NCBI GenBank assembly: GCA_017524545.1
Contig: JAFXVN010000025.1
Span: 1 to 64,000, forward strand
From: Bacteroidaceae bacterium
GTDB lineage: Bacteria > Bacteroidota > Bacteroidia > Bacteroidales > Bacteroidaceae
Direction: 5' to 3'
Length of the DNA stretch: 64,000 nt
The position numbers were made by a program, and so were the translations under genes. Position 1 is the stretch's first letter, and each line of letters opens with the position of its first letter. Positions 24,865-33,718 of this stretch are shown here, piece by piece. The notes under the pieces were generated by a model. It worked only from the letters and a program-made list of their open reading frames with translations. It had not been told where the DNA came from and made no database searches.

Positions 24865-27021
24865 ATGAAGAAGTGTTTACTCTGTATCTTTGCGCTGACA
24901 TTGTTTGCTGCGGGTAATGCCTTTGCTACCCAAGTGGAGGTGACGATGAACGCTAAGAGCAAGCTCATCAAGTCGCTGGTGAACGTGGCGACTGGCGCTC
25001 GTGTGGCGGTTGGCAATCCCGACGGCTCTAAATATACCTTCGACGCGGCAGACGGCTCCTATCTCCTGACAGCCGCCGCTGCCGACGGCACCACTGTCAG
25101 CGGCACCATCCAGCTTGACATCGATGCCGACCACACGGCCTTTGCCATCTTCTCGCCCGAGGTGCGCGTGAAGAACACAGACTGGGTTTTTGGCACCGAC
25201 TATACCTTCAACCTGACGGTGACGACACGGGAGGGTGATGCCGTGAACGTCACGATGGGTGAGTACACCAGCGGCAACAAGATGTTCCTCGTATTCAACG
25301 GTAACACTTACTACCTTGATGTCGTTCCCTCCAAGGCTCACCAGGCAGAAGGTTATGTGACAGCCACCTATACGGGCACCATAAACTTCAACACCACCAT
25401 ACAGGCTGAGATTCCCATGAGCTACCCGTACTCCGTCACAGTTCCACCCGGGGCAACCTTCTTCCTCGGCACTAAGACGGCGCATTTCGTGAAGTTCAAG
25501 GAAGTGGTTCCAGAGAGCATTACCGAGGGCGGCACCCGCTATAACTTCCGCCTTGCCGACAAGCAGCAGTACAACTACCGCGTCAGTCAGTCAGGCAAGC
25601 TGACGCAGGCTGGCATCTTCACCATGAGCGGCGATGAGACGAAGCGTCCGACGCTTGCCTTCACGGATGCTGACATGGAAGCCAGAGACCCGAAGTTCGT
25701 TGACCACGATGTCGCCTCGAACGACGGCTACAACGTGGGCGACCTGTTCCTGAACATCAACCCAGCCGGACACCTGCAATTGGCTAACGTGGGCGACACC
25801 TACGACATCCTGCCCATGCGTTCATGGCAACTTATCGAGAGCATTACAAACAATTATTTCATCGAACCCGACTTCCACTTCACCGTCCTCAATCTGGATG
25901 GCGAGGAGGACAACTCTGTTGTCAGGATAGAGAACGAGCTGCTCACAGCCGTTGGCACTGGTGCGGCCATCGTGCTTGTCACCTACGATGCCATCCACCT
26001 CGACCAGTACAGCGGTGCCACGAAGAAAGCCTTCATCGGCGGCAGCGATTGGGGAGCCATCTGGCCTGAGAACACAGGCGTGTTCGTCGTCACCGTTGGC
26101 GAGGAAGCTACAGGCATCAAGCCTAACATTATTATAAATAAAGACTATCTGACAAAGGCTGGCGATGTTGACACGAAGCTCTCTATGGAGAATGTCGATG
26201 CTGAGTTCGACGTACTTTACTATCTTGATGTGGTAAAATGCTTCAACTATACTTTTACCCCCGAGGGCGTCAGCTCCGTGTCATTGGCCCGTCCTGTCGT
26301 CGGCAGCAATTCTGTTTCCTATACAGGCTTCTCTGCCAAAGGTGTCACCGCTAATGCTGATGGCAGCTATACCTTGCGTCTGACCCAGGGACGCAACATC
26401 GTGCGCTTGACCAATGCAGCCGGGCAAAGCGTCTATCAGGTGATGACGACCAAGCCTTGCCATCGCGACATCAAGGTGGGCGACGAGGTGGTGACGTTTG
26501 TGAAGCCCGGCGACGAAGTCACCGTGCAGTACTCTGGCCTCTGTCATCCCGCTGGCAAGCTGGCGGGCATCTACAACTTCAATGGCTTCCTGTCCTATAA
26601 GCAGGCAAGTGAAGGCATCACCGTGACGAGCGGCAAGGGCAACCAGTATAAGATGGCTTCAACGGCAACGGCACAAGCTGTCACCTTCACCGTTCCAGAG
26701 GATTGGACAGGCGAAACGATAGAACTCTCTGATGGCGTTATGTGCATCGGTGGTTGGGGTGACCCCGTCGGCAATCACCGTTTCACGTCAAAGGAGAGAG
26801 GCCGAGCCCCCAACTTCACCTCCATCCAGCAGAGTGCCGTTTTTGGCCGTGTGCCATCTGTCGGAATAGATGTCGCAACCTCAGCTGACGGTGTCAGCGA
26901 AACAATCAATGGTCAATGGTCAAAGGCCGATGAATGGCACGACCTCTTTGGCCGCTGCATAGGTCAGCCCACAAAGCCTGGCATCTATGTGAGAAATGGT
27001 ATGAAGGTTCTGCTGAAATGA
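24865..27021 (+). CDS. secreted protein of the cobalamin locus, unknown function
   Basis: 718 residues from the ATG at 24865 (MKKCLLCIFALTLFAAGNAFA, signal peptide); an upstream in-frame start at 24838 overlaps the previous gene. The body is beta-rich without a family I recognise. The C-terminus DLFGRCIG...PGIYVRNGMKVLLK is the short tail shared by secreted proteins here. Just before it, ETINGQWSKADEW includes an AT-rich repeat (26906-26925). Its place in the B12 operon suggests help with capture or release of corrinoids at the surface, but nothing in the sequence proves this. Confidence 0.6.
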   Translation: MKKCLLCIFALTLFAAGNAFATQVEVTMNAKSKLIKSLVNVATGARVAVGNPDGSKYTFDAADGSYLLTAAAADGTTVSGTIQLDIDADHTAFAIFSPEVRVKNTDWVFGTDYTFNLTVTTREGDAVNVTMGEYTSGNKMFLVFNGNTYYLDVVPSKAHQAEGYVTATYTGTINFNTTIQAEIPMSYPYSVTVPPGATFFLGTKTAHFVKFKEVVPESITEGGTRYNFRLADKQQYNYRVSQSGKLTQAGIFTMSGDETKRPTLAFTDADMEARDPKFVDHDVASNDGYNVGDLFLNINPAGHLQLANVGDTYDILPMRSWQLIESITNNYFIEPDFHFTVLNLDGEEDNSVVRIENELLTAVGTGAAIVLVTYDAIHLDQYSGATKKAFIGGSDWGAIWPENTGVFVVTVGEEATGIKPNIIINKDYLTKAGDVDTKLSMENVDAEFDVLYYLDVVKCFNYTFTPEGVSSVSLARPVVGSNSVSYTGFSAKGVTANADGSYTLRLTQGRNIVRLTNAAGQSVYQVMTTKPCHRDIKVGDEVVTFVKPGDEVTVQYSGLCHPAGKLAGIYNFNGFLSYKQASEGITVTSGKGNQYKMASTATAQAVTFTVPEDWTGETIELSDGVMCIGGWGDPVGNHRFTSKERGRAPNFTSIQQSAVFGRVPSVGIDVATSADGVSETINGQWSKADEWHDLFGRCIGQPTKPGIYVRNGMKVLLK
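26906..26925. repeat. short AT-rich repeat in frame before the C-terminal tail
   Basis: CAATGGTCAATGGTCAAAG, the same family as 17-48; read as NGQWSK. Confidence 0.6.
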
Positions 27022-27082
27022 GAGCATCTAAACTGAAGAGATATATAAATCAAATAATTCATTAACCTTAAACAAAAGTATT

Positions 27083-27973
27083 ATGAAAAAGAAATTCTAC
27101 TCTATTCTGATTGCACTGCTTGCTTATTCAGTGCAGAGTGTCTATGCCGACGGCATCAATGTTGCCACCTTCGAGGACGTGCAGGACATCACCGCTCCTG
27201 TGGACGGACACATGAGCGTGGGCACCGAGGACGACGACGAGCGCGAGTTCTTCGCCAGCGGTGACTTCGCCTTTGCCAGCGGCTGCATGAGCGATTGGGA
27301 CTACTGGTACTGGTTCGGCTATGCAAACCGCACAGAGACGAAGTATGAGAGCCTCGACGACCAGTGGAACAACATTGTCGGCGGTGGCTACGACGGTTCG
27401 GCTAACTATGGCGTTGCCTTCGCTGCCGAGTTCAACGGCCCCTGCTATGTCACTCTGCTCTCCGAGCCTGCTGTGGTGCCCGGCTTCTACATCACCAACA
27501 GCAGCTATGCCTACACCTCGATGATGAACGGTGATGCTTCTGCCAAGAAGTTCGCCAAGGGCGACTGGTTCCTGCTGACCATTACCGGCTATGATGCCGA
27601 AGGCCAGGTGACAGGCACCAAGGAGTACTACCTTGCCGACCTGCGCACTCCTGCCACAGCCTACATCATCAACGACTGGCGCTATGTCGATCTCTCCGGC
27701 CTTGGCACAGTTGCCAAGCTTGGCTTTGCGCTGACCAGCAGCGACAATGGCGCTTGGGGCATGAACACACCTGCTTACTTCTGCTTCGACAACTTCGGTG
27801 CTGAGGGTACAGAGGTGCTGCCCGAGAAGAACGTGGAGGTTGCCACAGGCATCAGCCTCACCCCTGCCCTCTCCAATGGCGAGGGAGTCATCTACAATGT
27901 GGCAGGCCAGCGCTTGCAGCAGATGCAGCGTGGCATCAACATTGTGAACGGTAAGAAAGTTATGGTGAAGTAG
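27083..27973 (+). CDS. DUF4465 secreted protein of the cobalamin locus
   Basis: 296 residues with signal peptide (AYSVQSVYADG). The body shows DUF4465 features: ATFEDV...ASGDFAFASGCMSDWDYWYWFGYA, then YGVAFAAEFNGPCYVTL and YYLADLRT...FALTSSDNGAWGMNTPAYFCFDNF. DUF4465 genes often accompany B12-regulated receptor genes in Bacteroidetes as I recall. The C-terminus IYNVAGQRL...INIVNGKKVMVK is a secretion-type tail; the residues just before (SLTPALSNGEG) are repeat-derived. Confidence 0.75.
   Translation: MKKKFYSILIALLAYSVQSVYADGINVATFEDVQDITAPVDGHMSVGTEDDDEREFFASGDFAFASGCMSDWDYWYWFGYANRTETKYESLDDQWNNIVGGGYDGSANYGVAFAAEFNGPCYVTLLSEPAVVPGFYITNSSYAYTSMMNGDASAKKFAKGDWFLLTITGYDAEGQVTGTKEYYLADLRTPATAYIINDWRYVDLSGLGTVAKLGFALTSSDNGAWGMNTPAYFCFDNFGAEGTEVLPEKNVEVATGISLTPALSNGEGVIYNVAGQRLQQMQRGINIVNGKKVMVK
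27855..27885. repeat. short GC repeat in frame before the C-terminal tail
   Basis: GCCTCACCCCTGCCCTCTCC then AATGGCGAGG; read as SLTPALSNGEG. Related to 21418-21450. Confidence 0.5.
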
Positions 27974-28005
27974 CTACAAACGCCACATGGCGTGCTTACA
28001 AATTA

Positions 28006-28086
28006 TTATCAAGCTTTGAAAATATATTTTCAAGGCTTGATAATATATTTCCAAGGCGTGAAAATATATTTTCAAGCCTTGGAAAT
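28006..28086. repeat. array of four short palindromes TTTC-N7/8-GAAA type
   Basis: Units near 28006-28022, 28027-28043, 28047-28064 and 28069-28086 with arms TTWTC/GAWAA and centres AAGCTTT, AAGGCTT, CAAGGCGT, AAGCCTTG. They are separated by AT steps of 3-6 nt, giving a period of 20-22 nt. The array lies between the convergent B12 and phosphonate operons and may also help termination. Confidence 0.75.
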
Positions 28087-28159
28087 AATTATATAACGAG
28101 CATAGAAGACTTTTATGCTGTGGAGAAAGAGGGAATGGAAAAGGGTGCGAAGGGCTTTA

Positions 28160-29239
28160 TCAGATGAAGCCCTTCTTCCTAAGATCTAAGAATGCGGCAA
28201 GGAGCTTGTCGTAGTCCTCCTTGTGCAGGTAGCCGATGTGTCCCACGCGGAACACGGTGTCCTTCATGCTGCCGCCATTGGGACAAATCCACATGCCGTA
28301 CTCGTCCTTTATCTTCAGGAACAGTTCGAAGGCCGACTGCGTGGTGGGGTGCAAGGGCGTCACGGCATTGCTCAGCGACTCCGATATGATTTCAAAGGGC
28401 AGATGAAGCTCCACCAGCTTGTCTCTGAAGTATTTGGCAAGTTCGGCGCAGCGGGCTATCTCCGCACTGTCGCCTCCATTGGCATCAATCTCCTTCAGGC
28501 GGACATTTATCTGTCGCAGGATGCCCACGGCCGGTGTCCAGGGTGTCTGTCCCCTGTCCATGTTGCTGAGTGCCAGCTTCAGGTCGAGGTATTGGCAGCA
28601 GCACTGGTTCTTCTCTATGCGCTTCAGAGCCGACGGAGCCAGTGCCATCACCGCAATGCCGGGGGCGCAGGCAAGCGCTTTCTGCGAGCCTGTTATCATT
28701 ACGCCGGCTCCCGTGGCAGCCATGTCGAAGGGGTCGCAAAGGAAGGTGCTGATGGTATCGACAATCAGGAAGCAGCCGTTGCGTCGGCAGAAGTCTCCTA
28801 CGAGGTCGATGTCGAAGTGCACGCCTGTCGAGGTCTCGTGCTTCTGCAGCAGGAACGCCGTGTAGCCTTTGCCCTCGTAGGGTGCCAGATGCTCGGGCTT
28901 CAGGGCTTTCCCCGGTTCCAGCTTTATTTCCGTGAACGGAATTTTGTGCAGGGTGAGCATCTCCACGAAACGCTCTCCGAAGCTGCCTCCGTTCACCACC
29001 AGAGCCTTGTCTTCTCCCGTCAGGCAGTTCATTATGGCAGTTTCCATGCCGCCCGAGCCGGAGCAGGTCATAAACACCACTCTGGAGTCTTCCGTGGTGT
29101 GGGCGAACTTCTTGACGAGCCGCTCGTTCTCGAACATGAGTTCGGAGAACTCTGCTGTCCTGAAATATGGCACCTGTTCGGCACCTATGGCGCGTACAGC
29201 ATCGCTTGATTGTACCGGGCCTACTGTGAAGTTTATCAT
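28160..29239 (-). CDS. class V aminotransferase, last gene of the phosphonate cluster
   Basis: 359 residues, PLP fold type I. The PLP lysine is in MITGSQKALACAPG; SGSGGMETAIMNCLTG fits the phosphate-binding loop, and LIVDTISTFLCDPFDM carries the Asp that contacts the pyridine ring. It resembles the alanine-glyoxylate/phosphonate transaminase group but is distinct from the second transaminase at 30618. Possible roles are transamination of phosphonopyruvate (to phosphonoalanine) or of another aldehyde or keto acid in the pathway. It starts 24 nt after the preceding gene. Confidence 0.75.
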   Translation of the reverse strand: MINFTVGPVQSSDAVRAIGAEQVPYFRTAEFSELMFENERLVKKFAHTTEDSRVVFMTCSGSGGMETAIMNCLTGEDKALVVNGGSFGERFVEMLTLHKIPFTEIKLEPGKALKPEHLAPYEGKGYTAFLLQKHETSTGVHFDIDLVGDFCRRNGCFLIVDTISTFLCDPFDMAATGAGVMITGSQKALACAPGIAVMALAPSALKRIEKNQCCCQYLDLKLALSNMDRGQTPWTPAVGILRQINVRLKEIDANGGDSAEIARCAELAKYFRDKLVELHLPFEIISESLSNAVTPLHPTTQSAFELFLKIKDEYGMWICPNGGSMKDTVFRVGHIGYLHKEDYDKLLAAFLDLRKKGFI

Positions 29240-29263
29240 TGAAAAGGTTAAAAGTTTAAAAGG

Positions 29264-30592
29264 TTAAATCTGTGTGAACTTGCCGCTGTGCCATTCCTCC
29301 ATCATCTTCACGATTTCGAGGGAAATCTTTTCGCCTATGTAGGCCAGCTTGTTTCGGTTGACAGACTTGACGAAAGAGGCAATCATGCCGGGAATGCCTT
29401 CCCCTTCCAGCTGATAGAAGAACCGCTTGTTCTGGGACGGGTCCTCTGCCCGCACCTCGAAGTAGTCTGTCTTCCACCACGGCGCAGGCACATAGATGTA
29501 GCCCTTCGTCCCTCCGATGATGAGCTGGCCTTCTGCCTTTACGCCCTTGCCCACCTTGACGGAAGCGACGGCATGGGGGAAGGTCCAGTCTATCTTGGTA
29601 AAGGTGTCGAAATCGCCAGTTCCCGTGAGAAGTCGGGACACAACACGCTTTTCCAAGGGGTCGGTCCCCAGAAGCTGGAAGACAGGCAGCATGGCCGTAG
29701 GACCCCATGCTGTGAGGCTGTTCCATGTGTGCTGCATCTCCTTTTTCGTCAGGTCGTCTTGCAGGCTCGTACATACGGCATCGACACTTACGATGTCGCC
29801 GATTTTGCCAGTCTTCGCCATCAGTATCATGCGGGCATACGCAGTGCTGTAGGCCGTCTTGATGCCGGCGTAGAGCACGCAGCCGTTTTCCTCGGCCAGC
29901 TCGAAGAGTTCCTTGGCCTGGGCGTGGTTGAGCGTCAGAGGCGATTCATAGAGCACATGCTTCTTCTGTAGCAGAGCATGTTTTATCTGGTCGTAGTGCT
30001 TCGTGGGATGCGAGCGGATGAAGAGTGCATCGCTATCGTGTACCAAGGCTTCGAAGGATGTGTAGGCAGCAGTGTCCTCCAACCCCTCCTTCCCCTGCAT
30101 GGGATTCAATGACAGGTACCCTATGACCTCTATGCCATTGACATTCCTGCACTCCAAGGCAAACTTGTTGATGACATTGGTGTCACCGACAAGGCCAAAC
30201 CGCAAGGCATTCTCTTTGCTGCGAATCTCGCTGCTGGACACACCTTGCGTGCGGTCGAGATAGACCACCTCGCAATACTCCTTCAGGTAATCGAAGACTC
30301 CTACCCAGTCGGAGCCTACCGTAAAGATGTCCACACCGTACTTCTGGATGTCATCAATCTTCTGCCCCTCGTATTGCTCGATGACAATCTTGTCTGCCAA
30401 TCCTGTGGCACGCACAGCCTCTATGCGCTCCATCAGCGACTGCTGGACATTGATTTTTCCGCGCGATATATCAAAATCATCGCTCGTAACACCGACGATG
30501 AGGTAGTCGCCCAGTGCCTTCGCACGTTCCAGGAGACGAATGTGTCCGTAGTGGAGCAGGTCGTAGGTTCCGTAGGTGATGACTTTCTTCAT
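29264..30592 (-). CDS. fusion of a cytidylyltransferase-like domain and a Gfo/Idh/MocA oxidoreductase
   Basis: 442 residues. Residues 1-130 form a TagD/GCT-type nucleotidyltransferase with HxGH (DLLHYGHIRLL) and the RTQGVSSSEI motif. Residues about 131-442 are a Gfo/Idh/MocA NAD(P)-dependent oxidoreductase (RFGLVGDTNVINKFALE at the Rossmann start; YESPLTLN corresponds to the usual EKP segment). The first domain would activate an alcohol phosphate as a CDP derivative; the second would oxidise or reduce a sugar-like or aldehyde group. It is inside the phosphonate operon and may make the polyol or sugar unit that receives, or is attached to, the phosphonate. Confidence 0.82.
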   Translation of the reverse strand: MKKVITYGTYDLLHYGHIRLLERAKALGDYLIVGVTSDDFDISRGKINVQQSLMERIEAVRATGLADKIVIEQYEGQKIDDIQKYGVDIFTVGSDWVGVFDYLKEYCEVVYLDRTQGVSSSEIRSKENALRFGLVGDTNVINKFALECRNVNGIEVIGYLSLNPMQGKEGLEDTAAYTSFEALVHDSDALFIRSHPTKHYDQIKHALLQKKHVLYESPLTLNHAQAKELFELAEENGCVLYAGIKTAYSTAYARMILMAKTGKIGDIVSVDAVCTSLQDDLTKKEMQHTWNSLTAWGPTAMLPVFQLLGTDPLEKRVVSRLLTGTGDFDTFTKIDWTFPHAVASVKVGKGVKAEGQLIIGGTKGYIYVPAPWWKTDYFEVRAEDPSQNKRFFYQLEGEGIPGMIASFVKSVNRNKLAYIGEKISLEIVKMMEEWHSGKFTQI

Positions 30593-30617
30593 AGACGTTC
30601 TCTTTTAGTAAAACATG

Positions 30618-31736
30618 TTACCCTAAACGAGCTATGGCTTCCTTCAGCACAGGGATAAAATCCTTGATGTCATCGGGGGTGATGGTTCCTAAGGCGCACA
30701 GGCGGAATGTGTTGGTGGTGCTAATCTTTCCGGGATAAATGGTAAAGCCCCGTTCATAGCAATAATCATGTACCTTCACGAAATCCCACTTTGGATTGTC
30801 GGGATAAAGCACAGAAACCACCAGGCCGGACTGAATGTCATCCCTGATTGCTTCCTTCAATCCCAGCGAAGCCACACCTTCCTTGATGGCCTTGAATACC
30901 GCGCGATGGCGTGCAAACTTTGCTTCTTCACCTTCCTCAAAATACTCTTTCAATGCCTGGATGGTGGCATAGATGGTCTGTACGGGGGGAGTGAAGTGCA
31001 TCTCGCCAGTCTTCTCGAAATACTCATACTGCAGGTAGAGGTTGCAGTAGTAGGAACGTGTGGGATAATTCTTTGAAGCCTTGATGATGTCTGTCCTGCC
31101 AATGATGAAGGACAAGCCGGACATTGCCATCAAACCTTTCTGGGCAGAAGCCATGCAGAAATCAACATTGTCCTTTACCACATCGAGCGGAATCATTCCC
31201 AAGGACGAGGTGGTGTCGGAGATAAAGATGGCACCATATTTGTGAGCCAAAGCACCGATTTCGCGGATGGGATTCAAAACCCCGGTGCCTGTCTCGTGGT
31301 GGCAACAATAGACCACAGCCACATCGGGATTGTCTTTGAGCGTCTGCTCCACCTGATTGAGGTCTGGCTGCTCAAAAACGCTTGACTTCAAATCAATGCA
31401 TGGAATGTGGTACATCTGGCAAACCTCAACGGCACGGGTGTTGTATGCACCGTTGTTCACCACGAGTATCTTCTTGCCCTCTGGAACGAGGGAGTTGATG
31501 CAGATGTCGATGTTGATGGTGCCAGAACCGCAGAACAGGACAGATGTGTACTGGTCTGCAGGGGCATGAACCACTTTCAGCAAATCATCGCGCAGACCTT
31601 TCATCAGACCTGCAAACTCCTTTTCGCGAGGGCAAATGTCGGGAACCACCTGTGCCATTTTCACCGTGTCGGTGGTGGTGGCTGGTCCGGGGTTCAATAA
31701 TACGTTTCTTTTGATGTCTATATTGTTCATCGTCAT
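30618..31736 (-). CDS. phnW: 2-aminoethylphosphonate-pyruvate transaminase (AEP transaminase)
   Basis: 372 residues. The N-terminus NVLLNPGPATTTDTVKMAQV is characteristic of this family, and the PLP lysine is in MASAQKGLMAMSG. In biosynthetic clusters it converts phosphonoacetaldehyde to 2-aminoethylphosphonate. The start at 31736 (MTMNNIDIKR) overlaps the upstream gene by 4 nt (ATGA); an open frame extends further upstream but runs through that gene. The partners PEP mutase and decarboxylase are encoded just upstream. Confidence 0.9.
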   Translation of the reverse strand: MTMNNIDIKRNVLLNPGPATTTDTVKMAQVVPDICPREKEFAGLMKGLRDDLLKVVHAPADQYTSVLFCGSGTINIDICINSLVPEGKKILVVNNGAYNTRAVEVCQMYHIPCIDLKSSVFEQPDLNQVEQTLKDNPDVAVVYCCHHETGTGVLNPIREIGALAHKYGAIFISDTTSSLGMIPLDVVKDNVDFCMASAQKGLMAMSGLSFIIGRTDIIKASKNYPTRSYYCNLYLQYEYFEKTGEMHFTPPVQTIYATIQALKEYFEEGEEAKFARHRAVFKAIKEGVASLGLKEAIRDDIQSGLVVSVLYPDNPKWDFVKVHDYCYERGFTIYPGKISTTNTFRLCALGTITPDDIKDFIPVLKEAIARLG

Positions 31737-32455
31737 GTCAAATGTGGTAAAATATGTTCTTCTGCGTATGCCAGATCGTCGGGGTCGTCGATTTCGTACC
31801 AATATAGGTCAGCCTCGTTCAGCACATAAACGCGGCTCCCGCCCTGTGCCATGGAAAGTATCTCATACTCGTAACCAAGTTTCGGCTTTTCTGCAACCTT
31901 GGATGCATAGTCGCTGCACATAGCCTTGTAGAAAGCATTGGACAGCTTATGGATGCCCACAAGTTCTCCCTTGGCTTCCAGTTGGGTCTTGTCTGTCGAG
32001 CACATGGTCAGCTGGTGCGTGCCGTCGTATGCCACATAATACTGGTCTTGGAACTTGGTCACGGGGGTTATCAGCATGATGGTAGGCTCTTCATGTTCAA
32101 GCAGCGAACTGATGGCCTTGCGCTCAAACACTAGGTCGGATTCCAACAGCAGAAAGTCGTCGCCAGCAACAGCCTCTCGACAGTTGTAGAGGGTGTACAT
32201 ACTGTTGGTTTCCGCATAGCGCGGTGAGAACACACATTCTATTTGAGGGTATTGTTCTGCAAGTTCCTCGTACGTCTCTTTGTGGTAGCCTGTGCCAATG
32301 ATGATGCGTTCGATGCCGCAATCAAGAAGCGTACGGATGCTGCGCTCAATCATAGACACGCCTCCGCATTCTATGAACCCCTTGGGCTTTAGCTCTGTAT
32401 ATTGACCAAATCGGGTGCCAAGGCCTGCGGCCATAATGACGGCTGTTTTTATCAT
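31733..32455 (-). CDS. nucleotidyltransferase, candidate CTP:2-aminoethylphosphonate cytidylyltransferase
   Basis: 240 residues of the NTP_transferase (LicC/PntC-like) type: N-terminal MAAGLGTRFGQYTELKPKGF gives the GxGxR...PK nucleotide-binding signature, and ETNSMYTLY matches the LicC-like active-site region. In known AEP clusters such an enzyme makes CMP-AEP, the activated donor. Position between decarboxylase and transaminase, with 5-nt and 4-nt (overlap) junctions, supports this. The substrate could also be phosphocholine or phosphoethanolamine. Confidence 0.78.
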   Translation of the reverse strand: MIKTAVIMAAGLGTRFGQYTELKPKGFIECGGVSMIERSIRTLLDCGIERIIIGTGYHKETYEELAEQYPQIECVFSPRYAETNSMYTLYNCREAVAGDDFLLLESDLVFERKAISSLLEHEEPTIMLITPVTKFQDQYYVAYDGTHQLTMCSTDKTQLEAKGELVGIHKLSNAFYKAMCSDYASKVAEKPKLGYEYEILSMAQGGSRVYVLNEADLYWYEIDDPDDLAYAEEHILPHLT

Positions 32456-32460
32456 GTCCT

Positions 32461-33585
32461 TTACTTTTTGAGGAAGTCCATCAGGGCATCCTTGTTCTGG
32501 ATAGGTGTTGTGGTAGGGCGACCGAGGTCTTTGCGGTTTCCTTTCTTGACCTTTACTTCAAGAAGAATCGGACCTTCTGCGCTCAGAGTTGAGAGCTGTT
32601 TCTTCAAATCCTCTTTGTTGTCAACACTGATTGTGGCCTTGTAACCCACAGCCTTTGCCACGGCAGGCAAATCAATCTGCAAGCCTACCGTAGGCTGCCC
32701 GCCAACGCTGTCGTGCGCACCGTTGTTGAACACGACATGTACATAGTTCTTCGGGGCTTTGTTGGCCACAATAGCCATAGACCCCATGTGCATAATGGCG
32801 GCACCGTCGCCGTCGAAGCACCAAACTCTGCGTTCCGGCTGTGCGAGAGCAATGCCAAGTGCAATCTGCGAGGCGTGACCCATTGAGCCAACAGTCAGAA
32901 AATCGCGCTCATGGCCTTGGTTCATGGCTGTGCGGTACTCAAAGAGTTCACGGCTAATCATACCGGTGGTAGATACGATACAGTCTTTGTCGCCAAGAGC
33001 GGCTGCCACAGTCTGAATGGCTTCCTCTCTTGAAAGGTTAAGGGTGATTGGTGATTGGTTGTTGACCAGCTTATATTCATCGAAGGTGTCTTTCTCAATC
33101 ACCAGTGCAAAGACTTCCTTGTCGGCAAGGGCTTTTGCGGCTTTCTCTATCTGCTTTGCAGCTTTGTCTTCCTCTTTTGCAAGAACTTCGTAGTTGATGC
33201 CCATCACGTTCAGCAGTCCGGTTGTCACCTTGCCTTGCTTCACATGCTGCGGCTCGTCGTGAACACCCGGGCGGCCACGCCAGCCAATGAGCAGCAGGAC
33301 GGGGATGTTATACACTTCCTGGTCGGTGAGCGAAGCCAGCGGATTGATGATGTTGCCCTCTCCGCTGTTCTGCATATAGACGCAGGCAGGCTTGCCTGTT
33401 GCCAGATAGTGACCGGCAGCCAGCCCCACGGCAGCACCTTCGTTGGCGGCAATGATGTTGTGTGCAGCATCGAAGTGGTCGGTGATGTAGGCACACATAT
33501 TCTTCAGCAAACTGTCGGGAACACCTGCATAGCAGTCAATGCCGTTCTCTTTTAACTTCTCTATGAAATACTCGGGTCTAATCAT
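32461..33585 (-). CDS. aepY: phosphonopyruvate decarboxylase
   Basis: 374 residues, TPP-dependent. The N-terminus FIEKLKENGIDCYAGVPDSL and the TPP-binding GDGAAIMHMGSM...VVFNNGAHDSVGG are typical. It decarboxylates phosphonopyruvate to phosphonoacetaldehyde, the irreversible step that pulls the unfavourable PEP mutase reaction. It is separated from the PEP mutase gene by 133 nt holding an inverted repeat. Confidence 0.92.
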   Translation of the reverse strand: MIRPEYFIEKLKENGIDCYAGVPDSLLKNMCAYITDHFDAAHNIIAANEGAAVGLAAGHYLATGKPACVYMQNSGEGNIINPLASLTDQEVYNIPVLLLIGWRGRPGVHDEPQHVKQGKVTTGLLNVMGINYEVLAKEEDKAAKQIEKAAKALADKEVFALVIEKDTFDEYKLVNNQSPITLNLSREEAIQTVAAALGDKDCIVSTTGMISRELFEYRTAMNQGHERDFLTVGSMGHASQIALGIALAQPERRVWCFDGDGAAIMHMGSMAIVANKAPKNYVHVVFNNGAHDSVGGQPTVGLQIDLPAVAKAVGYKATISVDNKEDLKKQLSTLSAEGPILLEVKVKKGNRKDLGRPTTTPIQNKDALMDFLKK

Positions 33586-33600
33586 TTTTGAGTGTTTATT

Positions 33601-33710
33601 GGTTATTGGTTATAGGTTATTGTTTATGGGTTATTCACCTTGATTGTCAAAGTGGTTTTTGAGGCCTTTTCCTTCCGCCTTCAATAACCTATAACCTATA
33701 ACCAATAACC
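33601..33710. repeat. inverted repeat of GGTTATTGGTTATAGG units between the mutase and decarboxylase genes
   Basis: Left arm 33601-33621 and right arm 33683-33710 are complementary, the right one with one extra unit. The stem would form in the operon transcript and may set relative expression. Confidence 0.65.
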
Positions 33711-33718
33711 ATTAAATT

